Origin: Spongilla lacustris
Taxonomy: Eukaryota > Porifera > Demospongiae > Spongillida > Spongillidae
Length of the DNA stretch: 64,000 bases
Reading direction: 5' to 3'
Assembly (NCBI GenBank): GCA_949361645.1
Contig: OX442416.1
Coordinates: 20,347,530 to 20,411,529, forward strand
Part shown: piece after piece, positions 1 through 12,300 of the stretch
How the letters are laid out: each line of letters begins with the position of its first letter
Numbering within the stretch: the stretch's first letter is position 1
Notes under the pieces: model-generated
Told to the model about the DNA's origin: nothing
The model's database searches: none
The model's input: the letters and a program-made list of their open reading frames with translations, nothing else
Translations under genes and position numbers: made by a program

Positions 1-1582
1 TGTGACCCTGCAGTCACTGGACCTGAGTGATAACAAAGACATCCTGTCTTTGCCTGCACAAATGGGGAGTCTCAGAGAACTTACCAACCTTAACCTGAGA
101 GGGCTTAAGGATCTCAAATACCCACCAAAGAATGTTCAGAAGGGTGCCAGAGATTGCAGCACCTACCTCCAAAGTAAGTTGCTATCTGCCTATATTATAA
201 TATATAGAGGTTCTATTATAATTAGATGAAGCTGATATATATGATGTTTGGGGGCAAACAGGATTAACTGTGGGAACAACGGCACAACTTCCACTCTGCA
301 TGCAAACAGTCAACTGTGGGGGTGGATGTAAGTGAGTGGGAATACAGGCCTACCATAAGGAAGCGTCCCTTCAGGTTCAGCACATATGGGACTACACATA
401 TTACCATGCAGCTGATGTACACGCCCTAGCCATCAGCCCTAGCCTAAAAGTGCTCCACATACTTCTCCCATGTTATGCAGTGCATTAAATTTATATATAT
501 TTGCCATTGTGAATAGAGTATGGCAGCACTAAAGTGGGGGAGAGTATCCCATATTGTGATGTGATGGTCAAATTAAGCACTTGAGTGTATGTATTCATAG
601 TTAGTTTTACAACCGCACATCTGCTCTATACATGTATAACCATGAAGAAAACTTTAGAAACATGTATCATAAGAACAGAACACAGGAAAAAGTATCCCCT
701 AGTAATTGATTTGTCAGTGTGGTTATGCATTGACAACCACATCACAATATATTTCCTTTATGCTATCTTCTAAGGAAGATGACCTTCAACTAAACTCTAA
801 TGAGAAACTGTAATCAGCCCAGTGCAGAATTCCTTTAATTTCTATAAATCACCAAATGCAATGAACTGATTCATAAAAACATTAATTGATTGAGGGATTG
901 TGATCTGTATTTTGCAGGTGGCCCATCTCATAATATTACGTATTATTATGCTGAATACTTTGGTGAGCACAATGTTACTACGCCCTACAGTGTGCCATGA
1001 TAATCTCCAACAGTGAGTGAGTCATGAATTAAACTATATAGGTTCATCTAGATGTGGTCTGTAGAGGTAAAGGTTACATGCCAGTCCCCTGATAGTAGTA
1101 ATACATGTAACACATCTGTATAGAAGGCACACCAAGGACAAAGCTTTGAGGCAAGCCAGGGAAACTATACCTCTTCTTTACCAGCCTGTCCAGGTGCATT
1201 ACACTACACAAAGCATTATGTTAACTGATATTATGTTGGTAATCACGTGGCTCCCACCCTAAGCTACTTTCGTCATAAACAAAACTAATGAAATAAGAAA
1301 CAATATCTATAAAGTTGGAGGCATGAATTTGTGTTAATTTATTTTTGTCTGTTTATTGTTTTAGCCACTTTAGTTCCTTCGTCTGTAACAGTGAACAATA
1401 TCACATCCACATCCATGACCATATCATGGCAGCCACCACATGACCCAAATGGTGTCATCAGAAGTTATCTAGTCAGCTACACTCCACATGGTGGAAATGA
1501 ACATCTTCATGCTGTTTTTGGTGGCACTACCAGTACTGAGCTGGCTTCTCTTGAATCACACACTGAGTACACCATTCATGTG

Positions 1583-2962
1583 TAGTGGCGGATCTAGCAT
1601 AGCCTTGGGGGGGGCGGCAGCCCCCCCCCCCCCCCCCCCCCCATTCACATTAAATGCCGCCCCTGTCATGAAATTGCCGCCCCCCCTCCCCCACCCCCAC
1701 ACACGCATGCGCGCGCACTTCCTACCGTACGTAACGCACGCGCATCTAGAAAGCATACTTTTTGAGTATGTATGTGTGTGGGGGGGGGGGGGGGGGGGGG
1801 GTGGGGGGCAGCGATTTCTTAAAAGTTTCAGTGATTAATTCGCACAGATCTAGATATATACGAAATGTAATCTAATAGCAGAAATTTTATTTAATAACCG
1901 CGAACGTTCCTTCGAAATCTTGCCTGCATATCGCATGTGCATAGGCCAGTGGCGTAGGAGCTGGGGCGGCAGCAGCGGCCATGGCCGCTGAACTTTTTCA
2001 CAACAACAAAATAATAATAATAGGTTGACAAGCGAGCATGTATCAATTATTCAATTAGCTGAGCAATTGCTGCTAGTTAATGACATGCAACTGATGCAAG
2101 TGGTCTTCAAATCGATCGCGAGAGCTAGCTCAAGCTAGGCTACCCAGTGTACAACGATTACCAAAAGTGACCTTGGCTGCACTATAGCCGTTTTGTATTT
2201 TATATTACATGCGCAGAGGCATGCAAGGTCTCAAATCAAACTAACCTGGTTACAGTTTTTGCGTTGTTTTTGGGGATTTTCTACGCAAAAAGCGTTGGCT
2301 TCTAGGGCTCCGCCCCAGACCCCGATGGGGGAGCTTACAGCGCTCCCCCGTGCCCCTAGCTGGCCGGGAGGGGTGCCCCCCTCTCGTACCCTCCCCGGGG
2401 AGGCGGGGGAACCACCTTTGTTGGCCGCTGCACTCTATATTCCCTTCCTACGCCACCGAATATTAACTTAACTGAATCACGATCATAATTTAATAACAAT
2501 AACAAAGTTTCAGTCTTTAAATGTACAAGTACATAGTCTACCGATTGTCACTAAAGGTTTAATTAGGTGCACCGACAGTTGCTGCTGCTTTCAATTGCTG
2601 CATGCCTCTAACTGAAGCGATTTACATACATCACAACGACAATATAGAGAAGTACGGTTTGCTCACGCGAGCATATCCAATATTCTCAGATGCTCAGACG
2701 CCTGTTGATGACCGTTACGAGGCGCATTGTCGCAATAAACTTCGTTGTCTTTCGCGCGTATGTAACTGCGCTGAGAATACGCTGATTTTTAGCGGCTTTG
2801 AAGCGAAAAATGTGAAAGCTTCTGGGGCTCCGCCCCAGGCCCCGATGGGGGAGCTTACAGCGCTCCCCCATACCCCCTTGCTGGTGAGTGGGTGGGCCCC
2901 GCCCCCGGCCGCCCCTCCAACCAACCGCCCCCCCTATAGCCCCATTCCTAGATCCGCCACTG
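1583..2962. mobile_element. Non-autonomous hAT element inserted in an FN3 exon
   Basis: The ends are inverted repeats: TAGTGGCGGATCTAG at 1583-1597 and its complement, with one terminal mismatch, at 2948-2962. The element is flanked by a perfect 8-bp direct repeat TTCATGTG (1575-1582 and 2963-2970). An 8-bp target duplication and a CAGTGGCGGATC-type end are hallmarks of hAT transposons. The interior has no transposase. It holds poly-C and poly-G runs (1621-1642 and about 1780-1800) and a GC-rich block that occurs twice (about 2290-2400 and 2815-2925). Confidence 0.9.
1947..2458. mobile_element. Second hAT-like element nested inside the first
   Basis: The left end CAGTGGCGTAGGAG (1947) is mirrored by TTCCTACGCCACCG ending at 2458, and both ends carry a GGCCGCTG block just inside. 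These ends differ from those of the enclosing element, so this looks like a separate family that jumped into it. The flanking octamers (GCATAGGC and AATATTAA) do not match, so the insertion is old, rearranged, or its ends are misplaced. Confidence 0.6.
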
Positions 2963-3162
2963 TTCATGTGGGGGCCAGGACAGTGGATTTTGTGCACTAC
3001 AGTAGTCCAATAATTGTCAGCACACTTGAATATATGGAAAGTGACTGTAATCAGATGGACAGTTAATTGAATTTTATCAGGAGAGTGTGTAACTGTCTTA
3101 ACGTTATTCGATCATTCATGATCACTCATGCGCAAATAATTGAATAATGAACTCATAAATAG

Positions 3163-3227
3163 GTTGAAAGCTCTTTCATGGACAGTATGCATACTTATTG
3201 CAGCATACTGTCCATGAAAGAGTTCAA
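3163..3227. repeat. Near-perfect hairpin, 26-bp stem
   Basis: The arms 3163-3190 and 3203-3227 pair over about 26 bp with one 2-nt bulge and a 12-nt loop. Both contain CTTTCATGGACAGTATGC or its complement. It could be a small MITE remnant or a structured RNA. It lies just downstream of the LRR-FN3 exon. Confidence 0.7.
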
Positions 3228-4780
3228 CACTTTTATTACTGAATAGGAGTTTTTTAACTCGGTTTTTAAATATAAACCTTACTTTGAATCATGTTTGTTT
3301 CAATGTTGCAATCCAGCCACACCTAGGGGAGTGTCTGTAACTTTGTTGTGCAATACTCCATACCTTATTGACATAGGGTTCCCACCAGTTATCTTCCTTA
3401 CAGCATATTATTACTCATGGGTGAATAAGAATAAAACCTTTCCTTTGCCATATCCTGAGGTCTGCATGCTGTATATACATGTAAGAGAACAGATCCTCCA
3501 GCACTGATTCCACCATCTGGTCAGGGATACTACATGCACTGGGCAGGCTATTTCAGAGAACTGCGTTCCATTAATTTTATTCATAAAGGGACAATACTAT
3601 ATATCTCTGTCTCCATATGCTGTACTTTTTCATGATGTAATTGGGGGGGGGGGGGGGGGAGTACATGGGCTGACTTCCCAAGTATGTCATATGTTTGAGG
3701 GGCAAGACAGTGTTTGGTGGACTGCTGCATGTTATCGAATGACTATTTTTAAATGTAGAATGTGTCTGCTCTACATGTATATTACAAATCTCAAACAAAA
3801 ATACTATTCGATTTCCGTGAAAACGTTTTTTTGTGGGAATTATTATTTCATATCACCACAGATTAGATCCAAAAACAAGAATTTATGGGTTTTGCCATTT
3901 TCACAATGTTGCATGTCCCCCTGCTATGTAAGATCACTTTGCAGGACAGGCTCAGCAAGGTGACCCACATATACCAGTCTGAGAGGAAGGCGGAGCCAGT
4001 AGGCCTCTCTGACATGGGGCCATTGGAGACGGAGAGATAACAGGACAGGGACCAGCGGGCTGTCATGGAGAAGGCACAAACATTGAACCAGGTCTGGGCA
4101 CCTGTGACTCTTAATGTATATTTATATGCATGTGCTCCCATGTCCATGGTAGCACATATGATGACTTGTTCTAAATTGTGTTTTGTAGATGAGTGCAATT
4201 CTTTAGGAAAGAGGAGTATGGTTCATAAGAATGAACGCATGTACTATAATTCAAATTCCTATAACATTACATAAACTCATATACAAAGTTCACCTTTTAA
4301 CGGAGGAGAAACTATGCAAGTACACGACGGGATGTACATGTAGTAATCAGCAGTGACAAGTTGTGGAGTAAATTATGCAGTACTTGAGTGCCGTACAAAC
4401 ATACTTGGTACTTGTACAAGCATCCTCGAGGTACCATGAATATAATCACTGTACACATCTAGCACCCAGGCAAACAGGGCAAAGTCCATGGCAAACAATA
4501 CTTCCCCCTTCAGCAGTGGGTACAATGTATTGTGCTATTGAAATAACTAGGCTAAGCACAAATAAGTACATCACATAACCATGGCTTAAGTCCTATATGC
4601 TGCTCACTATATGGTACTACTATGGTACAAATTATCTTAGTACATGTATTTCCAAATGAGGCGTAGGGAGGGGTGGAGTCATATCATGTGATATACTGCC
4701 CATCTTTTAAGAGGTCAATATGTGTTGCATAATGGTTGCTTTTCTAATGCCTTACTGGTAACTAGCTGCCTGTTAGTGAT
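3228..4780. other. Intergenic stretch with no gene recognised
   Basis: Only short open frames without domain signatures were seen. There is a poly-G tract at about 3642-3659. The end of the stretch (from about 4690) resembles sequence at 21.1 kb and 26.1 kb that belongs to the duplicated SMYD 3' region. Confidence 0.5.
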
Positions 4781-4901
4781 GATCACAATGAATATAATCA
4801 ATAAAATTTGACAATGTGTATGCGACTGCAATGATAATGGATGATGAGAATGAGTACAACGATGTGATAAGTGGCTGTCATTCAATGGTGACTGAATACT
4901 T

Positions 4902-7900
4902 CTAAGCTGTAGGCGATGATGTTTGAGGTAGCTTTCTGAGTATTGCTCGCTTGATCAGCAGAATGACCTCATGAACAAACTGTTCAGTGTGTGAAAGAAG
5001 ATCTTCACACGCCTTTGTCAGAGCATGTTCATGCCCATGGGTCATCACTGCTACCTTAATAGCCTGCAAGATACAAGTTTCCAAGGTAGGTTAGCAGCAG
5101 TTTTCAGTTACAACACTAGTTATCAATACCAATTACATGCTTGAAAATCATAAAACCACAACAATTGCAATAAGCAGCCTGTGCTATAACCCCAAGTTAC
5201 ATGTGCATGCTAACAGATGTGCTGCAGCATCTGATTACACATGCAGGAATACATGTACAACTAACGCTGTATGCAGTGACAGTGTATGTCCTTAACATAG
5301 ATCACTTCCTCTGTTACACACTCCTAACTGCACTCACACACACACAGTCCCTGGTAGTTCCATACAAAGAATGAGCTGTCAATATATCTTTTGAATGAGT
5401 TTTTTTTTTCTGTATTTCGCTTGTCTCCTTAAGTTACAGATACTTTTATTTCAAATGCTTAATGTACACCCGGGGGTACAGGGAAAAAGTGTTTGCCGTT
5501 CTGTCACTAAAGGGACCTAAATATCGATACATAGTATAAGGCCTTTAGGAATTGGGCCAAGATATGTAAGGCTTAACTCATTTTGATACCCTAAAACGAA
5601 CCATGCTAGCGGACCTATCCAGTATGTTCCACGAGGTATAGTGCTATGGAAGGTAAAAGGAAGTGTTTAAAGGTAAGGTTTGGATAGTTGAATGGCAAAC
5701 AGCTGTTCTGATGGACTAGTGTTTGTCAGTTGAAAGCTTTCAGCTGGGTTGTATTTTAATAATGTATATAGAGCCTATACTAGTACTCATAGCTACAATT
5801 GGCTCGATACAAGTCCAAGTTATTGGTTGGGTAACTGTACCATAGAGTTGTTCATAGCAATGTGAGTCATTTTCAGGGCCATAATAAGGCTGGGCCTTCT
5901 GTATACCTTGCTGCTGCAGCAATAGAGGCTGGAATGTACGTAAGTATAACTCTAGCATTCTATTGTACTTCATTTTCTTTGCCAAGTTTAGTGTACAGTG
6001 TGTATATGCTAGGCTAAACACCTCTGTAGACACTAGGAAGTGCCTTAAAGTATACATGTATTTGGCAAACTAGAAGTTCAGGTATACTTTGGTCAACTTT
6101 CCCTGTAAATACAGTTATGTGTGAGCCAGCCTTGAAGTATGTGATCATACCAACAGGAATGCTTTTACATATCTCGGCACGACCCTAAAAGGCCTTGCAC
6201 CTTTAAATCAATTTATTTCCCTTCAGTGACCGAATGGCAAAACCTTTTTTTATGTACACCGGGTTTACAATTGTACCACCAGGTGGACACCCAGAACAAT
6301 AGATTGGGGCATACTGGAGGTTGATCTGGTCTAGGCAGTGCTCTGAAACAGCTGTACTGCACAGACAATGGGATGTCTAATTTGTTCAGTTACATCAATG
6401 GAACAGTTTTTCATATTAAGGTGTAAGTTCACACCAACAAATCCCTTTTTGTTCTTAATGCTGCTATGGTCCACCCTGTATGCCTGTATTAAAATATCTT
6501 TTTTTACTTCCATGTATTGGACAATATGGTACATGCATTTCCCCCCCCCCCCCCCCCCCCCCCCCCCCACTTACATTTTGTAATCATTGTAATGCTGCAT
6601 TACTTTGTGGACATCCAGCATGAATGAAGTGCAGGGTCTGGGTACCCGACTAATGCTACTAACAAGGCTTTGTTCACACTAACCTCTTGGAGTGCTGACA
6701 CAGCAGCCATGTATGGAGACCCCTTCTTCAAAGCCTGCAGACCAATACCAAGGCTCACCAATATGAACGGTGGTCTGGGCACCTGACCTTTTGAAATGTT
6801 CCAAGAGCAGCCTCCAGTGACACTCCCTTCTGTTTCCATAGTTACCAAAATAGAATTCATGAAAAGAAAAGCGGTAGTTAAGGCTGCCTCATGTTAACCT
6901 TAATTCCCCAGGTCCAAGTCCTACATATAGGACCAATATTTATTATAAATAGAAATGCATCCGTTACTCTACTGTTAGTTAATGTGTCTATCATGCTAAA
7001 TTTACCAATTGTCAATCTATATTTAAATCACACTGGTACCTTGGTTACACGATAAACATATACGGTTCTTAAAAATGCATTATTTAATTGTCACTGAAAA
7101 AAGTACAACACGCATAACTTGTTTTGAATGTTTTTTGAAGCATGATGTGTGTACTATACATTCTATGGTTTTGCCATTTTTACCGAAAATGCACTGTACG
7201 TTGTCAAGTTCACTTGGCTATTCCCATGACATGTGTCTGACAAACACCTGCTTGTGGAGCTAGCAATTTCCAAATCTACAATGTTAACTTTTTATATGCT
7301 TAGTGCATCATTACGATGTTATGTGGATCATTACTTATCAATCTCCCGCTAGTGTTTGACATCTATTCTTGTGCAATGTTAATAACTTTTATGACGCTAG
7401 AGGGATCCACAGCATAACATACTCTCAAACTGACGATTGCCAAATATTAAAACAGCAGCTGCCAAGCAGCACTAATTTTATGCCTGGTTGCCACCGTATC
7501 TAAAACACGGGGATGAAAACACTACTTGCAGGTAACTTACTGTAATTGGTTATATTGCTGTATTCTACATACCACAGGGATGTTATAAAATCATAAAACA
7601 TTACAATTAGTTGTAACATTGTTTAAGATACACTCGTCTAAAGTTTCTTTCATAGGGATCACTTCTTGGGGTGAGATTTGATATATAGCTGCCATTTTGT
7701 ATGATGTAAATTAAATCAATTAGATGGCTGTACACTGAGCATGCACCTTATATCATAATGAAACATGACGAACATTTATTCAAACCAACCACTTTGAAAC
7801 TTGGCTCTGCTTTTAATGTCCTCTACTTGTACACATGCCAATTGTGCATACAGTGAGTGTATAGGACGGTTGCAGCAAAATAGGACATAATGCGATTAAT

Positions 7901-8739
7901 CAAAAAAAAACCCAGTAAGGGGCAACAAAATTGAAAGAACTAATGTACACATCAGGCCAATAATGGAAAGACAAATTTCTAGTGCATAAGGAGCTTGTAG
8001 GGGCTCTTTGAAAAATATCAACTGAACATGCGTTAGGTCCCTTATCCTACACAAAACTCTAACATGCCCATTTTTAAATGCTTTTCCCAATCAAAATGGT
8101 GATAGTAGCCAAAATATCAACTAGGGTTCTGCTATCCCCCCATTGCAAGCCAGATGGTAGGGTGTTGTCCTGTTTTAGACAATTTCCATTATCATACACT
8201 AGCTATAGTGAATGGACTTCACATCTGACCTCTTCCAAGGACACAGCAACACCAACATCAAAGTGGTGGTCACAACTTGGGTGACCCATATGGAGCTGTG
8301 ACCAATGATGAAAACGCTTCAGTTCATCATGAATGATGGACACATCTGGCGAGCTCTGAATACAACAAAACAATTCTAAATCAGCGAATGATGAACAGTA
8401 ACATACCTGCCAAATTAAATATTGAACTTGGAACAACTTCCTCCATCGAAAGCACTGCATAGTATCAGGGCGATTTCTACACAAACAGAATACCTCTTTT
8501 ATAAAACAGCTTCAGCCATCAACACACAACACCTGTTTAGATCCAGATATATCTGTGCACACTTCACAGCTTTTTCGTAATTCTGTAGTTCTATTCATCA
8601 TAATCTACAGTAGTAAAATTATATTTTAGCAATGAGTGTAACATACTCGCGTGTGCATCAAACTGCATATCAGCTATACGAATGGCTGCAAAGGTGCTCT
8701 TAATGGAACCAGCACTGAAATCAGCAACAGCCTGCCAGT
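4902..8739 (-). CDS. SMYD exons 8-13: C-terminal helical (TPR-like) region
   Basis: Exons 8739-8647, 8590-8533, 8476-8407 and 8355-8230 are closely spaced. Exons 6782-6684 and 5063-4902 follow after introns of about 1.4 and 1.6 kb. Motifs include NYEKAVKCAQIYLDLN, a TPR-like helix, and LGIGLQALKKG continuing into ALQEAIKVAVMTHGHEHAL. The latter aligns with the last helical repeat of SMYD2/SMYD3, where the common pattern is AxxxxxxAxxIMxxTHGxxH. The stop is at 4902. The last two exons and surrounding intron exist in two further broken copies at 20.9-22.6 and 25.9-27.3 kb. Confidence 0.75.
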
Positions 8740-9312
8740 CTGGGAAACAATGCAAGAGGTCACCACCCAAGCATATCCCTAGAAACTAGCCACACCCACT
8801 CTCAGCACAGTACAATGCACTAATTCTGGTCACGTTATCCTGGTCATTCCTCAAGTCTTCCTCTGGTAGGTCACAGTGCTTACAGCTGGGCACAAACCCA
8901 CAATCACGTGATATGGAAGATTTGTTGTGTTCCTCAAGATTATACTCATCGATATATGAGATAAAGAACTGGACCACACAATCAAGACAGCAAGTAAAGG
9001 CAAAATCAAGATGGCAAATGGGTCACTACCTGTTCACCAGCTGCCACATCCCTGACAGTCCTGACCACCATGTTCCTACCATCAGAAACCCAAACACAGT
9101 TTGGCTCACATGAGTGGTTCAGCATGCTACACCTAAAAACATTCCATATATGGCTGTGTTCAGAGGCGGCTTAAATGTACATCTTACTGTGGATACATGC
9201 CCCTGCCAATGTTCTCTCCCATTTCAGCCTCATCATGAATGGTAAATAAACTGCAAAGAATCTAAAATAGATAGGACATGAATAAATTACAGGACCACCC
9301 AAACATACACAC

Positions 9313-9366
<54 letters not shown>

Positions 9367-12300
9367 ACAGACTCACTCTGCTACAGATGGTCACTACATT
9401 GGTCCCCTCGTTTCCAAACTTCTCCCTCACCATGTCCGCAATGCCACGCCCATGTCTCTTGTTCACAACCATCATGTCAGTTATAAGTATACAGGCCAAC
9501 ATACCCTCCCTTCTAACAGGGTCTGAAAATATATGTGTGGTAGACATGGTTATTAATAGTACAAGTACCTCTAAATGGCTTACCTTCACGTGCTAAGCTG
9601 CTAATGTTGAACACTAAATCTTTTGTGCACTACAAAGTAAAATCACAGCACAACAATGTTAACACAAGACAAAAATAATATTAGAACAACACTTCCAGCC
9701 TCATCACTTTAGAAAATTATCATCTGTACAATGCCTCACATGAGTAAAATGTAATTTACATGCAGATGTAGGTGCTCTGACCTCTATATGCAGATGTAGG
9801 TGCTCTGACCTCTACGTGCAGATGTAGGTGCTCTGACCTCTATGTGCAGATGTAGGTGCTCTGACCTCTACATGCAGATGTAGGTGCTCTGACCTCTACA
9901 TGCAGATGTAGGTGCTCTGACCTCTATGTGCAGATGTAGGTGCTCTGACCTCTACATGCAGATGTAGGTGCTCTGACCTCTATGTGCAGATGTAGGTGCT
10001 CTGACCTCTATGTGCAGATGTAGGTGCTCTGACCTCTACATGCAGATGTAGGTGCTCTGACCTCTATGTGCAGATGTAGGTGCTCTGACCTCTACATGCA
10101 GATGTAGGTGCTCTGACCTCTCCGTGCAGATGTAGGTGCTCTGACCTCTATGTGCAGATGTAGGTGCTCTGACCTCTATGTGCAGATGTAGGTGCTCTGA
10201 CCTCTACGTGCAGATGTAGGTGCTCTGACCTCTATGTGCAGATGTAGGTGCTCTGATCTCTACATGCAGATGTAGGTGCTCTGACTCTACATGCAGATGT
10301 AGGTGCTCTGACCTCTACATGCAGATGTAGGTGCTCTGACCTCTATGTGCAGATGTAGGTGCTCTGACCTCTACATGCAGATGTAGGTGCTCTGACCTCT
10401 ACATGCAGATGTAGATGCTCTGACCTCTACATGCAGATGTAGGTGCTCTGACCTCTACATGCAGATGTAGGTGCTCTGACCTCTATGTGCAGATGTAGGT
10501 GCTCTGACCTCTATGTGCACAGTGGTTTAAAACCATTGCTGACCAGGACATTTTCAAATTACTGTATACAAATATGACCAACTCATTTGTATCCTGATTT
10601 ATAATGAGGTGATTAAATAAATATAAGTTGTTTTAAAAACAAAGTTAATACGATAAAATCAAGACAGATTAATCAAGTTTAACAGATTTATATAACTCAA
10701 CTAAATTAAGGCTGGGTACATTCATTTTACGCGCACGCCGCGTAGTGCCTTGGAAACATAGTTTTAGCGAAGCGCGCGCTAGAATCCTGTGACAAAATTA
10801 TACCGTACCGTACCGCCATTTCTAGTTCTAGATCGAGTCTACGTCTATATATTATTAGAGTATCCAGAGCTAGTTAAAGTCTGCGCTTGAGGCCAGGTGA
10901 ATCTTTATACCGATTGAGTAAGCTTCCCGAAGGTACGTTCATCTCCACGAAGCGATCTGCATACTACCGGGCCTAGCCATACCAGACAACCTTATTCAGG
11001 ATCTATTGTACAGACTACAGAAACTTTGAACGACTACTACCCGAACATGGGAAGGAAATCACATACTTCGACACAATAAGGTGATTACTTGCGTGTGGGC
11101 GGTATAGGCATTTTGTTTAAGCGGGTGATCGAAGTGGCACTTTAAAAACACAACTGCAATACACATACCTGTTTCTTTGATGTATCAGCCAGCAATTAGG
11201 CATATAGAAACTAAGAAAGCCATAATTTATCGTGTGTATATTTCCCGTGGTTACTTTTTACAATAAACTTTCCTTTGTTACGAGGGCGCCAGGTGTGTAA
11301 CGTGTGTGTCTTCTACAAACTGGTTATCACTCCTACACACAAGCACAGTCACAGTACTCCCACCTAATTGCCCCTAGTTCTATAATTCTTGCACTGGTAC
11401 TTCTACAACACACACACACACATGTATCACAGGTAACACGGGAAGTACATGCCCATTGCATGTAGGCAAAATGAAAGGCACAACAAAGTGTAGATACAGT
11501 AGGATATTACATGACAGTAATACATTGGGGTCTCCCAGTATTTATGTGAAATGGTGGGCTACATATAGACCATGCATGAATCTACCACTTTGCTATTTTA
11601 TATATACTCAATTCAAACAGATCTCATCATTATAACACAATGGCCTTGCACAGCTTTGTTTCAACAGTACACGTGATAGAATCCATTGTATTAAAAACAA
11701 TTTCCTCTATTGTGACATTTTTATGCTTCTTACATGATGCCTCATCACCAGGCTTTGCATGCAAGTATGGAAGGAGTGGAAAGAATGGCATCAACGCTGC
11801 ATTCTTTATCACCAGCAATCTGCTCCTGTGCTGCCACACACTGAACCTTCTGAAGTGAGCATTTGCACCCCCACTTGCACACAACACCCCCACTTGCACA
11901 CACCACCCCACACACACACAACACCTCACACAACACCCCCCACACAACACCCCCCACACAACACCCCCACACAACACCCCCCACACAACACCCCCCACAC
12001 AACACCCCCCACACAACACCCCACTCGCACACAACACCCCCACTCACACACAACACCCCACACTCATGCACAACACCCACACTCACAAAACCTCACACAC
12101 ACAACACCCCACTTGCACACAACACCCCACACACATGCACAAAACCCACACTCACACACAACACCCCACACACACAACACCTCACACACACAACACCCCA
12201 CTCGCATACAACACCCCACTCGCATACATCACCCCACTCGCACACAACACCCCACTCGCACACAACACCCCACACTCACAAATTCTCACACACACAACAT

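Larger units (their letters stand above)
1..3040 (+). pseudogene. 3' part of an LRR-fibronectin III gene, FN3 exon broken by a hAT insertion
   Basis: Three phase-1 exons can be joined. Exon 1-173 encodes the end of a leucine-rich repeat domain (LQSLDLSDN, LTNLNLRG, then YPPKNVQKGARDCSTYLQ, a tail like that closing LRR blocks in Roco/LRRK/MFHAS1-type proteins) and ends at a good GTAAGT donor. Exon 918-962 is a 45-bp linker rich in Tyr. Exon 1365-1582 plus 2963/2971-3040 encodes one FN3 domain (TSTSMTISWQPP, HTEYTIHV, then FVHYSSPI). The inserted element puts a stop (TAG) directly after IHV. With the element and one target copy removed, the exon is 288 bp, phase 1 in and out. The gene continues upstream of the window; no downstream exon was found. 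It could still be functional if the insertion is polymorphic or spliced out. Family assignment of the LRR part is inference. Confidence 0.6.

Noticed and set aside
9171..9589. Cys/Val-rich frames around 9.3 kb
   Set aside because: Their Cys/Val runs are translation of a CA microsatellite in the intron between SMYD exons 4 and 5; only the parts inside 9377-9522 and 9188-9261 are coding.
9765..10516. CRISPR-like array
   Set aside because: The 28-bp units are contiguous with no unique spacers, and the context is a eukaryotic intron.
11640..11860. Additional SMYD exon in the large intron
   Set aside because: The open stretch has no donor or acceptor giving phase 0 at both sides, and the gene is in frame without it. 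Kept only as a low-confidence note.
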